A stretch of DNA of 64,000 bases from Streptomyces luomodiensis (GTDB taxonomy: Bacteria; Actinomycetota; Actinomycetes; Streptomycetales; Streptomycetaceae). The notes beneath the pieces were generated by a model. That model was not told the DNA's origin. It made no database searches and saw only the letters and a list, made by a program, of their open reading frames with translations. Below are positions 25,897-34,132 of this stretch, one piece after another (within the stretch, counting starts at the first letter, position 1; every line of letters begins with the position of its first letter). The stretch lies in assembly GCF_031679605.1 (NCBI RefSeq), contig NZ_CP117522.1, positions 8,494,001 through 8,558,000 of the forward strand, written 5' to 3'. The translations under genes were made by a program, and so were the position numbers.

Positions 25897-25930
25897 ACGA
25901 AGCTTGTATAACGCCAGCTAGGATGGGTCG
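25897..25930. promoter_or_regulatory. Overlapping divergent promoter (epoxide hydrolase / LysR)
   Basis: TATAAC at 25907-25912 is a good -10 candidate for the LysR gene, whose GTG start at 25931 lies so close that its mRNA would be nearly leaderless. The divergent epoxide hydrolase start is 34 bp (or 94 bp) away, so LysR binding here could control both genes. Confidence 0.45.
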
Positions 25931-26881
25931 GTGTCCGATCCCTTCCCCGCGCCCGTGGACCTCGACCTGCGGCTGGTGCAGTGCTTCACGGTGGTCGCCG
26001 AGCACCAGCATTTCGGCCGTGCCGCCGAGGCGCTGCACACCACCCAGCCGTCACTGAGCCGGCAGATCCGCCGTCTCGAACAGCAAGTGGGCGCCCGCCT
26101 GCTCGACCGCACCACGCACGGCACCCGGCTCAGCGAGGCCGGCGAGATCTTCCTGCCCCAGGCCAAGGAGCTGCTGCGCGCCGCGGTCGAGGCGATGGCC
26201 CGCACCCGCGCCGCGGCCCGGCCCAGCAGCGTCACCATCGGCTACACCAAGGGGCTGATCATCACTCCGGCCGTGCGCGCCCTGCGCGACCGCCATCCCG
26301 ATGCCGAGGTCCACACCCGCCTGCTCGCCTGGAACGACTCACGCGGCGCGTTGCTGGAGCACCGCGCCGACGCGGTGGTGACGCGGCTGCCGTTCCCCAC
26401 CGACCAGCTACGCGTCACCGTCCTCTACGACGAGCCGCGCGTGCTGGTCGTGCCGCGAGACCATCGTCTGGCCGGCAAGGAGTGGGTCACCCTCGACGAC
26501 ATCGCCGACGAGCCGATCCCCCACGTACGCCAGTCCGACCCGTTGCTGAACGCCTACTGGCGGCTCGACCCCCGGCCCGACGGTCGGCCCGCGCCCGACG
26601 GCCCGCTGGTCGAAGCCCTCGAGGACAAACACGAACTCATCGCCGCCGGGCGGGCGGTGGCCATCGGGCCGCCCCTCGACTACGCGACCGGCCTGCATCC
26701 CAGCCTCACCACCGTCCCGTTGCACGGGGTCGAACCCAGCCAGGTCGTGCTCGCCACCCGCACCGGCGACCGCAGCCGCCTGGTCACCGCTTTCCGCAAG
26801 CATGCCGAAACTCTGCTCACCGGAGACCACCGGGCTGGACTGGATCGCCCGGCAGGTGGGGCGCGGGGCCGCCGCGGGTGA
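25931..26881 (+). CDS. LysR-family regulator, divergent from epoxide hydrolase
   Basis: The 316-residue regulator has the winged helix FTVVAEHQHFGRAAEALHTTQPSLSRQIRRLEQQVG at residues about 18-52 and an effector domain from about residue 95. The divergent arrangement with the epoxide hydrolase and short shared promoter is the classic layout for LysR control of a catabolic operon. The start is GTG 25931. Confidence 0.9.
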   Translation: MSDPFPAPVDLDLRLVQCFTVVAEHQHFGRAAEALHTTQPSLSRQIRRLEQQVGARLLDRTTHGTRLSEAGEIFLPQAKELLRAAVEAMARTRAAARPSSVTIGYTKGLIITPAVRALRDRHPDAEVHTRLLAWNDSRGALLEHRADAVVTRLPFPTDQLRVTVLYDEPRVLVVPRDHRLAGKEWVTLDDIADEPIPHVRQSDPLLNAYWRLDPRPDGRPAPDGPLVEALEDKHELIAAGRAVAIGPPLDYATGLHPSLTTVPLHGVEPSQVVLATRTGDRSRLVTAFRKHAETLLTGDHRAGLDRPAGGARGRRG

Positions 26882-26932
26882 AGCGGCGCAGGACCTGCTC
26901 GGCCTCGGCGGCACCCAGGCGCGGGGCTGGTG

Positions 26933-27370
26933 TCAGAGCAATGCCTCCGCGGTGATCGGCAGTTCGCGGACGCGGCGGCCGGTGGCGTTGAAGACCGCGT
27001 TGGCGATGGCGGGCGCCACACCGGTGATCACCAGCTCGGCGAGGCCCTTGACCCCGAGCGGATCGGCGTCGTAGTCCTCACTGTCGAGGTAGACGGCTGT
27101 GAGGTCGGGGACGTCGGCGTTGACCGGGACGAGGTAGTCGGCCAGGTTGGCGTTGACGATCCGGCCGTCGCGGTGGTCGGTGACGGTGTGCTCCAGCAGG
27201 GCCGCACCGATGCCGCCCACCATGCCGCCGATCGCCTGGCTCTCCGCCAGCTTGGGACTGATGATCCGCCCCGCGTCGTACACGGAGAGCATCCTCCGCA
27301 CCCGCACCAGGCCCAGCGCCAGCACATGCACGACGAACGGCAACCGGGCGGACGCGGGCGCCCCCTCGTC
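26933..27370 (-). pseudogene. Relic of a xanthine dehydrogenase / aldehyde oxidase molybdopterin subunit (C-terminal)
   Basis: The minus strand encodes RIISPKLAESQAIGGMVGGI, then NANLADYLVPVNADVPDL, GVKGLAELVITGVAPAIANA and a terminal RVRELPITAEALL. These are the C-terminal blocks of molybdenum hydroxylase large subunits (normally about 700 residues). Only about 135 residues remain. Upstream similarity fades around 27337, where the frame continues into unrelated sequence. No FAD or iron-sulfur subunit is nearby. Confidence 0.85.
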
Positions 27371-27486
27371 TTCGGCGTGTGTCGAAGCAGGACCGCGCAG
27401 GGCTTGTCGACAGGTGCTCACTTCTCCGTCTCCGGTGGGTGGGGGATCGGGCTCGGTCCCCCAGGAAACCGTCTACGGCGCACGGG

Positions 27487-27526
27487 AGGGAGGTCGAGTT
27501 AAGGGGGGTACAAGCTCGACCTCCCT
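27487..27526. promoter_or_regulatory. 12-bp perfect inverted repeat upstream of the MmyB-type regulator
   Basis: AGGGAGGTCGAG (27487-27498) and its exact complement (27515-27526) flank a 16-nt loop and end 12 bp before ATG 27539. This may be an operator for the regulator itself or a leader hairpin limiting its translation. Confidence 0.6.
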
Positions 27527-27538
27527 GTCCGCCGGCAG

Positions 27539-28456
27539 ATGACTACGGTGGACCGCATGGATGAGCGATCGGACAACCGCGCCGAGATCCGTGACTTCCT
27601 CGCCGGCCGCCGGGCCAGGATCACCCCGGAACAGGTCGGGCTGCCCACCAGCGGCAGGCGCCGCGTCCCGGGGCTACGGCGCGAGGAGGTCGCCGTCCTC
27701 GCCGGGGTCAGCACGGACTGGTACACACGGCTGGAGAAGGGCCACATCAGCGGCGTGTCCGTGGACGTCCTCGGCGCCGTCGCCCGCGCCCTGGACCTGG
27801 ACGAGGACGAACGCACCTACCTGTTCGACCTGGCCCACGCGGCCCGGCCCGACCGCCGCGCCCCCGCCCGGCGCAAGAACGCCGAGGTCCCGTCCAGCGT
27901 CCAGTGGATGCTGGACTCCATCACCCTGTCGGCCGCCTTCGTGGCCAACGGCCGCCTGGACGTCGTCGCCACCAACGCACTGGCCCGTGCCCTGCACGCG
28001 CCCATGTTCGACAGCCCCACCACCGCCGAACACGGCCACGCCAACTTCGCCCGCTACCACTTCCTCGACCCCGGCGCCCAGCACTTCTTCGTCGACCACG
28101 ACGCCGCCTGCGCCACCACCGTCGCCCTGCTGAGGGCGGAGGCCGGTCGCGACCCCTCCGACCGGGAGTTGCGCGCCCTCATCGGCGAACTGTCGACGCT
28201 CAGCCCCGAGTTCCGCACCCTGTGGGCCGCCCACAACGTGCGCATCCGCCACGATGGCGCCAAACGGCTGCGCCACCCCGAAGCCGGCCGCCTGGAACTG
28301 GCCTACCAGTCCATGGAGCTGCCCATGCCCCGCCGGGCCGGCTATGTGCTCACCCTCTACACCGCGGAACCGGACACCCCCTCCGAAGAGCGCCTGCGGC
28401 TCCTGGCCAGCTGGGCGGCCACCCCTTCACGGTCCGCACAGGGGCTGTCACAATAA
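27539..28456 (+). CDS. XRE-family regulator with MmyB-like ligand domain
   Basis: The regulator has an N-terminal HTH (RRVPGLRREEVAVLAGVSTDWYTRLEKGHISGVS, residues about 40-73) followed by the MmyB-like ligand-binding domain (NALARALHAPMF, ANFARYHFLDPGAQHFF, RTLWAAHNVR...), typical of about 300-residue Streptomyces regulators. No adjacent target gene is evident: downstream lies a separately marked galactonate operon and upstream a relic, so it may control a distant gene or only itself. ATG 27557 (MDERSD) is the alternative start. Confidence 0.87.
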   Translation: MTTVDRMDERSDNRAEIRDFLAGRRARITPEQVGLPTSGRRRVPGLRREEVAVLAGVSTDWYTRLEKGHISGVSVDVLGAVARALDLDEDERTYLFDLAHAARPDRRAPARRKNAEVPSSVQWMLDSITLSAAFVANGRLDVVATNALARALHAPMFDSPTTAEHGHANFARYHFLDPGAQHFFVDHDAACATTVALLRAEAGRDPSDRELRALIGELSTLSPEFRTLWAAHNVRIRHDGAKRLRHPEAGRLELAYQSMELPMPRRAGYVLTLYTAEPDTPSEERLRLLASWAATPSRSAQGLSQ

Positions 28457-28470
28457 TTAATAATTAATGC
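28452..28470. promoter_or_regulatory. Galactonate regulon operator 1 (before the FCD regulator)
   Basis: The AT-rich 16-mer at 28454-28469 matches the operator before the SDR gene at 14 of 16 positions. It lies 88 bp upstream of the regulator start and suggests autoregulation. Confidence 0.7.
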
Positions 28471-28556
28471 CCGGCGCTATCATGGGGCCGCGTTCGCACG
28501 CTGCGGCGCCTCACCCCGCGCGCCCCGGGCGCGCCCGATGTCAAGGAGATGGCGGC

Positions 28557-29303
28557 ATGGCGGCCTACAGTGCCCGAGGCGTCCATGGACAGGTGGTCCA
28601 GTCGCTCGGAGCGCGCATCGTGGGCGGCGCCATGCCCGAGGGCAGCACGCTGGATGTGCGGGCCCTGGGGGAGGAGCTCGACGTCAGCCTGACCGTCATG
28701 CGCGAGTCGCTGAAGGTCCTGGCCGGCAAGGGACTCATCGACGCGCGGCAGAAGCGGGGCACGTTCGTCAGGGAGCGCAGGCACTGGAACCTGCTCGACG
28801 CGGACGTCATCCGCTGGCGCGTCGACGGGGGCGCCGGCGAGGAGCTGATGCGGGACCTCGCGGACGTCCGCTCCATCATCGAGCCCGCGGCCGCGCGCCG
28901 CGCCGCCCTGCACCGGACGGACGCCGATCTCGGCACCCTGGAGGCGGCGCTCGAGGCCATGGGACGGGCCCGGGTGGACTCGGCCGAGGCCGACGCCGCC
29001 GAGGCCGACGCGGCCTTCCATCGCGCTCTTCTGGCGGCCACCGGCAACGAGATGCTGGCCCGGATGGACCTGCTGCTCGAACCCGGCCTGCGGGAGCGTG
29101 ACCGCCTCGTCCACGCGCATGCCTCCGTCGATGACCCCGTGCCCAGTCACCGTGCCGTCTTCGACGCCGTACGCGACCGAGACCCGGTCCGGGCCGAACT
29201 CGCCATGCTCGACCTGCTGGCGAAGGCTGTCGAGGACCTGGGCCGGCTCGCCGGGCCCACGGCCGCTCCGGCGGGGCGCGGGTCCTCCGGCGAGGCCCGC
29301 TGA
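28557..29303 (+). CDS. GntR-family (FCD/FadR-type) regulator of the galactonate locus
   Basis: The 248-residue protein has a GntR winged helix (VQSLGARIVGGAMPEGSTL, LDVSLTVMRESLKVLAGKGLI) and an FCD effector domain (residues about 95-230) with ligand-type residues in DAAFHRALLAATGNEM. AAGGAG eight bases before ATG 28557 fixes the start. DgoR-type members of this family sense galactonate or its derivatives. Its position and the three matching operators make it the likely controller of the genes to 38 kb. Confidence 0.88.
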   Translation: MAAYSARGVHGQVVQSLGARIVGGAMPEGSTLDVRALGEELDVSLTVMRESLKVLAGKGLIDARQKRGTFVRERRHWNLLDADVIRWRVDGGAGEELMRDLADVRSIIEPAAARRAALHRTDADLGTLEAALEAMGRARVDSAEADAAEADAAFHRALLAATGNEMLARMDLLLEPGLRERDRLVHAHASVDDPVPSHRAVFDAVRDRDPVRAELAMLDLLAKAVEDLGRLAGPTAAPAGRGSSGEAR

Positions 29304-29370
29304 TCCGGCGATCGCCGTGCGGCCGGTCTCCTGTGATCGGCGCCTCAGTCGGGTGCCTTGGCATCACCCA

Positions 29371-29390
29371 ATAATTCATATTTAATGATG
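29371..29390. promoter_or_regulatory. Galactonate regulon operator 2 (before the SDR gene)
   Basis: TAATTCATATTTAATG at 29372-29387 is the exact reverse complement of the site at 38088-38103 and a 14/16 match to 28454-28469. It lies 74 bp upstream of the first catabolic gene. Confidence 0.78.
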
Positions 29391-29460
29391 TCGCTGGGTC
29401 GGCCGCGTTCCGTCGGCCGATCCCGCCCACCCGTTCGCGCCGCAGCCTTCGGAGCCGCCC

Positions 29461-30246
29461 ATGCCCTCCTCGTATCCGCAGCCTCCCGGGACAGCGCCTC
29501 GTTTCGACGGACGGGTCGCCGTGGTCACGGGAGCGGCCGGCGGAATCGGTGCCGCGATCGCTCGGCGGCTCGCGGACGAGGGAGCCCGCGTCCTCGTCGC
29601 CGACATCGACACCGCCGAAGGGGAACGCACGGCCCGTGCCATCCGGGACACCGGCGAAGAGGCCCTCTTCCACCCGACCGACGTGAGTGACGAGGAGTCC
29701 TGGGCCTCGGCACTGGAAACCGCGCACCGCGCGTACGGCCCGGTCTCGGCCCTCGTCCAAGGCGCCTACGCCGTGCGCGTAGCCCCCGCCCACGACACGA
29801 CGCTCGACCAGTGGAACCAGCAGCTCGGCGTCACGCTCACCGGCGCCTTCCTCGGCTTCCGGGCCTGCCTGGACGATCTGCGCGCCACCCGCGGCAGCGC
29901 CGTCCTGATCTCCTCGGTCCACGCCCTCGTCGGACTGCCGGGCCGCCCCGCCTACGCCTCCGCCAAGGCCGGACTCACCGGCCTGGCCCGCCAGTTGGCC
30001 GTCGAGTACGGGCCCGACGTACGGGTCAACTCCCTGCTGCCCGGACCCGTGCTCACCCGCGCCTGGGACGGCATCGGCGAGGAGGACCGGCGGCGCAGCG
30101 CGGAGCAGACCGTGGCCGGCCGGCTCGGCAGCCCCGAGGAGGTCGCCGGGGCCACCGCCTTTCTGCTGAGCGACGACGCCTCCTTCATCACCGGCAGCTC
30201 GCTGGTCGTCGACGGTGGTTGGAGCGCCTACAAGACCTCTTCCTGA
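29461..30246 (+). CDS. SDR oxidoreductase, candidate galactose/sugar 1-dehydrogenase
   Basis: The 261-residue short-chain dehydrogenase has the cofactor loop TGAAGGIGAAIA near residue 24, Asp in VLVADIDTAEG (NAD preference), catalytic Ser in ISSVHALVG, YASAKAG (Tyr-Lys) and a terminal ITGSSLVVDGG. As first gene of a galactonate operon it may oxidise galactose, or a related sugar, to the lactone; oxidation of a pathway by-product is possible too. It lies directly downstream of operator 2 and 78 bp before the dehydratase gene. Confidence 0.82.
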   Translation: MPSSYPQPPGTAPRFDGRVAVVTGAAGGIGAAIARRLADEGARVLVADIDTAEGERTARAIRDTGEEALFHPTDVSDEESWASALETAHRAYGPVSALVQGAYAVRVAPAHDTTLDQWNQQLGVTLTGAFLGFRACLDDLRATRGSAVLISSVHALVGLPGRPAYASAKAGLTGLARQLAVEYGPDVRVNSLLPGPVLTRAWDGIGEEDRRRSAEQTVAGRLGSPEEVAGATAFLLSDDASFITGSSLVVDGGWSAYKTSS

Positions 30247-30324
30247 AGCGCGCCCGCCCCGCGGGGGACGCCCGTGCCCGGCACCCCGACCGGCCGGCGG
30301 TGCCCGGCCGTACCAAGGAGAAGC

Positions 30325-31470
30325 ATGAAGATCACCCGCGTCGAGACCTTCGCCGTGCCGCCCCGCTGGCTGCTGTGCCGCGTCGAGACGGACGACGGCG
30401 TCGTCGGCTGGGGCGAGCCCATGGTCGAGGGTCGCGCGGCCACCGTCCGCACCGCCGTGCACGAACTGGCCGAACTCCTCGTCGGGCGGGACCCGCTGCG
30501 GATCGAGGACCACTGGCAGACCATGACCAAGGGCTCGTTCTACCGTGGCGGCCCGGTCCTCTCCAGCGCGGTCGCCGGGCTGGACCAGGCACTCTGGGAC
30601 ATCGCCGGCAAGGTCTACGGCGCCCCCGTGTACCAGCTGCTCGGCGGTCCGGTACGGGACCGGGTGCGGGCCTACACCTGGGTCGGCGGTGACGAGCCCA
30701 CGCAGATCGCCGAGGCCGTGCGGGAACAGGTGGAGGCCGGATTCACCGCCGTCAAGATGAACGCCAGTGGGCGGATGAACCGGCTGGCGACCACCCGTGA
30801 CATCGATGAGGTCGTCTCCCGTGCCGCCGCCGCGCGCGAGGCGCTCGGTGACGACCGGGACTTCGCCGTCGACTTCCACGGCCGGTTCACGGTCGCCAAC
30901 GCCATCAAGGTGCTCCCGCACCTGGCCCCTTTCAACCCGCTCTTCGTCGAGGAGCCCCTGCTTCCCGAGTACACCCACCGGCTGCGCGACCTGGTCGCGG
31001 CGTCCCCGGTGCCGCTGGCCACCGGAGAACGCCTGTACTCGCGTACCGATGTGCTCCCCGCCCTCACCGCCGGGGTGGCGGTCGTCCAGCCCGACCTGTC
31101 CCACGCGGGCGGCATATCCGAGGTGCGCAGGATCGCCGCGCTCGCCGAGACCTTCGACGTACTCCTCGCGCCGCACTGCCCGCTGGGGCCCGTATCGCTC
31201 GCCGCCAGCCTCCAGGTCGCCTTCACCACGCCGAACTTCCTCATCCAGGAGCAGAGCATAGGCATCCACTACAACGTGGGCGCCGGTCCGCTGGACTACC
31301 TGGTCGACACCACGCCGCTGCGCTTCCACGACGGCCACCTGCCGCGGACGGCGGCCCCTGGCCTCGGCATCGACGTGGACGAGAAGGCGGTCCGCGCCGC
31401 CGACAACACCGTCGCCGACTGGCACAACCCGCTGTGGCGGCACACCGACGGCTCCTTCGCCGAGTGGTGA
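30325..31470 (+). CDS. dgoD: D-galactonate dehydratase
   Basis: The 381-residue enolase-superfamily enzyme is co-linear with E. coli DgoD over its whole length: MKITRVETFAVPPRWLL at the start, VVGWGEPMVEGRA, SFYRGGPVLSSAVAGLDQALWDI, AVDFHGRFTVANA (Asp/His), FVEEPLLPEYT (Glu ligand), ATGERLYSR, DLSHAGGISEVRRIA, LAPHCPLGPVSLAAS (catalytic His) and PDW/NPLWRH...EW at the end. It converts galactonate to 2-keto-3-deoxygalactonate. AAGGAG four bases before the ATG gives a strong start. The genes that follow supply the next steps. Confidence 0.93.
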   Translation: MKITRVETFAVPPRWLLCRVETDDGVVGWGEPMVEGRAATVRTAVHELAELLVGRDPLRIEDHWQTMTKGSFYRGGPVLSSAVAGLDQALWDIAGKVYGAPVYQLLGGPVRDRVRAYTWVGGDEPTQIAEAVREQVEAGFTAVKMNASGRMNRLATTRDIDEVVSRAAAAREALGDDRDFAVDFHGRFTVANAIKVLPHLAPFNPLFVEEPLLPEYTHRLRDLVAASPVPLATGERLYSRTDVLPALTAGVAVVQPDLSHAGGISEVRRIAALAETFDVLLAPHCPLGPVSLAASLQVAFTTPNFLIQEQSIGIHYNVGAGPLDYLVDTTPLRFHDGHLPRTAAPGLGIDVDEKAVRAADNTVADWHNPLWRHTDGSFAEW

Positions 31471-31504
31471 CCCCCGCCCGTCCCCGACCTTCCTGGACCT
31501 CAAC

Positions 31505-32173
31505 GTGAACCGCCCGCACACCGTGAACGCCGACACCTTCCCCGCCGTGCTGCGGCGCACCCGGCTGGCCGCCATCGTGCGCGGCTCGGACGCCGATGCC
31601 GCGCTGCGCACGGTCCTGGCCCTGCTGGACGAGGGCGTGGCCCTCGTCGAGGTCTCCCTCAACACCGCCGACGCCCTCGGCGTCATCCGCCGCGCCGTCG
31701 CCGAGGCCGGCCCCTCGGCCCTCATCGGAGCCGGCACCGTGCTGACCGAGGACGACGTCGCCCGTGCCCGGGAAGCGGGCGCGAGCTGGATCGTGACCCC
31801 CGCGCTCACGGAATCCGTGGCGGCCTCGGTCCGCGCCGGACTGCCGGTCCTGGCCGGCGCCCTCACTCCGACCGAGGCCGTAGCCGCCCGGCGGGCCGGG
31901 GCCGACGCCGTCAAGCTGTTCCCCGCCTCGATCGGCGGCCCCGGCTACCTGAAGGCCCTGCACGACCCCTTCCCCGACCTGCCCTTCGTGCCGGTCGGCG
32001 GCGTGGACCTCACCAGCGCCGAGCGGTACCTCGCGTACGGCGCCGTCGCGGTCGGTGTCGGCTCGCCCGTGGTGGGCGACGCCGCGCACGGCGGTGACCT
32101 TGAGGCCCTGCGCGCACGCGCCCGCCGCTTCGTCACGCTCTGCGCCCACGACGCCCACCAGGGGGAGGCGTGA
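31505..32173 (+). CDS. dgoA: 2-keto-3-deoxy-6-phosphogalactonate (KDPG/KDPGal) aldolase
   Basis: The 222-residue class I aldolase has RLAAIVRGSDADAAL, the catalytic Glu in LVEVSLNT, Lys (Schiff base) in GADAVKLFPAS and FVPVGGVDL. These are the KDPG/KDPGal aldolase marks; context favours the galacto-isomer. It gives pyruvate and glyceraldehyde-3-phosphate. GTG 31505 start; it overlaps the kinase gene by 4 bp. Confidence 0.9.
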   Translation: MNRPHTVNADTFPAVLRRTRLAAIVRGSDADAALRTVLALLDEGVALVEVSLNTADALGVIRRAVAEAGPSALIGAGTVLTEDDVARAREAGASWIVTPALTESVAASVRAGLPVLAGALTPTEAVAARRAGADAVKLFPASIGGPGYLKALHDPFPDLPFVPVGGVDLTSAERYLAYGAVAVGVGSPVVGDAAHGGDLEALRARARRFVTLCAHDAHQGEA

Positions 32174-33153
32174 CCACCACCCCGGACAACGCGCCCGTCG
32201 ACGTGCTCACGTTCGGCGAGACCATGCTCGCCGCGCAGCTGCCCGGACCGCTCGCCGTCGGCGCCGAGGCCCGGACCACCATCGCCGGCGCCGAGTCCAA
32301 CGTGGCCATCGGCCTGGCCCGGCTGGGCCACCGGGCCGCCTGGGCGGGCCTGGTCGGTGACGACGAGCCCGGCCGCCTGATCCTGCGCACGCTGCGCGGC
32401 GAAGGCGTCGACACGACCCACGCCGGGGCCCGTCCCGAAGCCCCCACCGGCGGCATGCTCCGCGAGCGGCGCGTCGCCGACCTGGTGCGCGTCCACTACT
32501 GGCGCAGCCACTCGGCCGCCTCGCTGCTCGCCCCCGCCGACCTCGCGCCCGCCCTGGACGCCGGCGCCCGCGTCCTGCACCTGACCGGCGTCACCTGCGC
32601 ACTCGGCCCCGGCCCGCTGAAAGCGGTGCGCGAGGCCGCCGCCCACGCGCACGCCCACGGCTGGACCGTCGCCCTGGACGTCAACCACCGGCAGCGGCTC
32701 TGGACGGTCGAGGAGGCGGGCAGGGCGCTGCTCCCGCTGCTGCCGCACATCACCGTCCTGATCGCCTCGGACGACGAACTGCCCGTGGTGACCCACGCCC
32801 TCGCCGACCGGCCCGAGGGGGAGGAACGGGCCGTCGGCGCGCTGCTGGACGCCGGAATACGCGACGTGGTCGTCAAGCGCGGGGGAGCGGGGGCCGCCTT
32901 CCGTGACCGGGACGGCTCCCGGCACGCCGTGCCCGCCCTGCACGTGCCCGTACGGGACACGGTGGGGGCGGGTGACGCGTTCTGCGCCGGTTATCTCTCC
33001 GGGCTGCTCGACGGACTGCCACCGGAGCAACGCCTCGCCCGCGCCAACACGCTCGGGGCCTTCGCCGTCGCCTCGGACGGCGACTGGGAGGGGCTGCCCC
33101 GCCGCGACGAACTGCCCCTGCTCGCCGCGGCCCCGGGGACCACGATCCGCTGA
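32170..33153 (+). CDS. PfkB-family sugar kinase, predicted 2-keto-3-deoxygalactonate kinase
   Basis: The 327-residue ribokinase-fold protein has LTFGETMLAAQLPG, the GG-type substrate loop AGAESNVAIGLARLG, ALDVNHRQRLW and the catalytic anion hole DTVGAGDAFCAGY (Asp). KDG kinases share this pattern. The GTGA overlap with the aldolase gene indicates coupled translation of consecutive pathway steps. Confidence 0.9.
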   Translation: MTTTPDNAPVDVLTFGETMLAAQLPGPLAVGAEARTTIAGAESNVAIGLARLGHRAAWAGLVGDDEPGRLILRTLRGEGVDTTHAGARPEAPTGGMLRERRVADLVRVHYWRSHSAASLLAPADLAPALDAGARVLHLTGVTCALGPGPLKAVREAAAHAHAHGWTVALDVNHRQRLWTVEEAGRALLPLLPHITVLIASDDELPVVTHALADRPEGEERAVGALLDAGIRDVVVKRGGAGAAFRDRDGSRHAVPALHVPVRDTVGAGDAFCAGYLSGLLDGLPPEQRLARANTLGAFAVASDGDWEGLPRRDELPLLAAAPGTTIR

Positions 33154-33185
33154 CCGCCGCCCACGACCACCGGGAGCGCCTCACC

Positions 33186-34058
33186 ATGACCGACCTGACG
33201 CCCATGGAGCCATCGGACCGCCTGGAACTCGGCGAGGGCATCCGCTGGGCCGACGGCAGGCTCGTCCTCGTCGACATCCTCACCGGCCGTCTCATGACAC
33301 CCCGCCAGGACGGCACCGGCCCGCTGCGGACCCTCGCCCGGCTGGACGTCCCCCTGGGCGCGGTCGCCCCGGTCGCCGGCCGGCCCGGCGCCTGGATCGC
33401 GGCCGCCGGCACCGGCGTCTGCCTGCTGCGTCCCGGCACCGCTCCCAAGTGGCCGGCCACCCCCGAGCGGGACGCGCCGACACGCATGCGCATGAACGAC
33501 GGCTGCGCCGACCCGTATGGCCGGTTCTGGGCCGGGAGCATGGCGTGTGACGGGACACCGGACGCGGGTTCCCTGTACCGGGTCGGCCCCGATGGCACGG
33601 TCACGCGCGTCCTCGGTGGCATCACCATCCCCAACGGCCCCGCCTTCGACCGCGACGGCACCACGATGTACCTCGCGGACAGCGCCCGCGGTCTCGTACG
33701 GCGCTACCCGGTGGACCCGCGCGACGGCGACCTCGGAGCGGGCGAGGAGTTCGTCCGGGTCGAGGACGGCAGCCCCGACGGCATGACCGTGGACGCCGAA
33801 GGCGCCCTGTGGACGGCGGTCTGGGGCGCCGGCGAGGTCCGCCGTTATCTGCCCGACGGCACACTGGGGACCGTGCTGCGCCTGCCGGTGGCCCAGCCCG
33901 CGGGGATCTGCCTGGGCGGCGACGACGGACGCACCCTCTACGTCACCACGGCCCGCGTGGGACTCCCCGCGCCCGGACCGCTCGACGGCGCGGTGTTCCG
34001 GGGCCGGGTCGGCGTGCCCGGTCCGCCGGCGGCCGCCTACGGGCCCCCGGCCATCTGA
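33186..34058 (+). CDS. SMP-30/gluconolactonase-family lactonase
   Basis: The 290-residue six-bladed propeller protein has ELGEGIRWADGRLVLVDI (N-terminal metal Glu), RMRMNDGCADPYGRFWAGSM (Asn/Asp site) and SPDGMTVDAEGALWTAVWGAGEVRRY. It should hydrolyse the aldonolactone made by the sugar dehydrogenase to galactonate. It is the last gene of the rightward operon, 32 bp after the kinase, and is closed by a very strong hairpin. Confidence 0.9.
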   Translation: MTDLTPMEPSDRLELGEGIRWADGRLVLVDILTGRLMTPRQDGTGPLRTLARLDVPLGAVAPVAGRPGAWIAAAGTGVCLLRPGTAPKWPATPERDAPTRMRMNDGCADPYGRFWAGSMACDGTPDAGSLYRVGPDGTVTRVLGGITIPNGPAFDRDGTTMYLADSARGLVRRYPVDPRDGDLGAGEEFVRVEDGSPDGMTVDAEGALWTAVWGAGEVRRYLPDGTLGTVLRLPVAQPAGICLGGDDGRTLYVTTARVGLPAPGPLDGAVFRGRVGVPGPPAAAYGPPAI

Positions 34059-34068
34059 CCGCCGTACG

Positions 34069-34127
34069 CCCGCACATCTGTGCCCGGCACCATGGCGGAC
34101 CCATGGTGCCGGGCACAGATGTGCGGG
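34069..34127. terminator. Bidirectional terminator with a 27-bp perfect stem
   Basis: A perfect 27-bp inverted repeat (34069-34095 and 34101-34127) with a 5-nt loop separates the convergent lactonase and mutarotase-like genes. Such a long perfect stem would stop transcription from both sides. Confidence 0.92.
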
Positions 34128-34132
34128 GCCGG

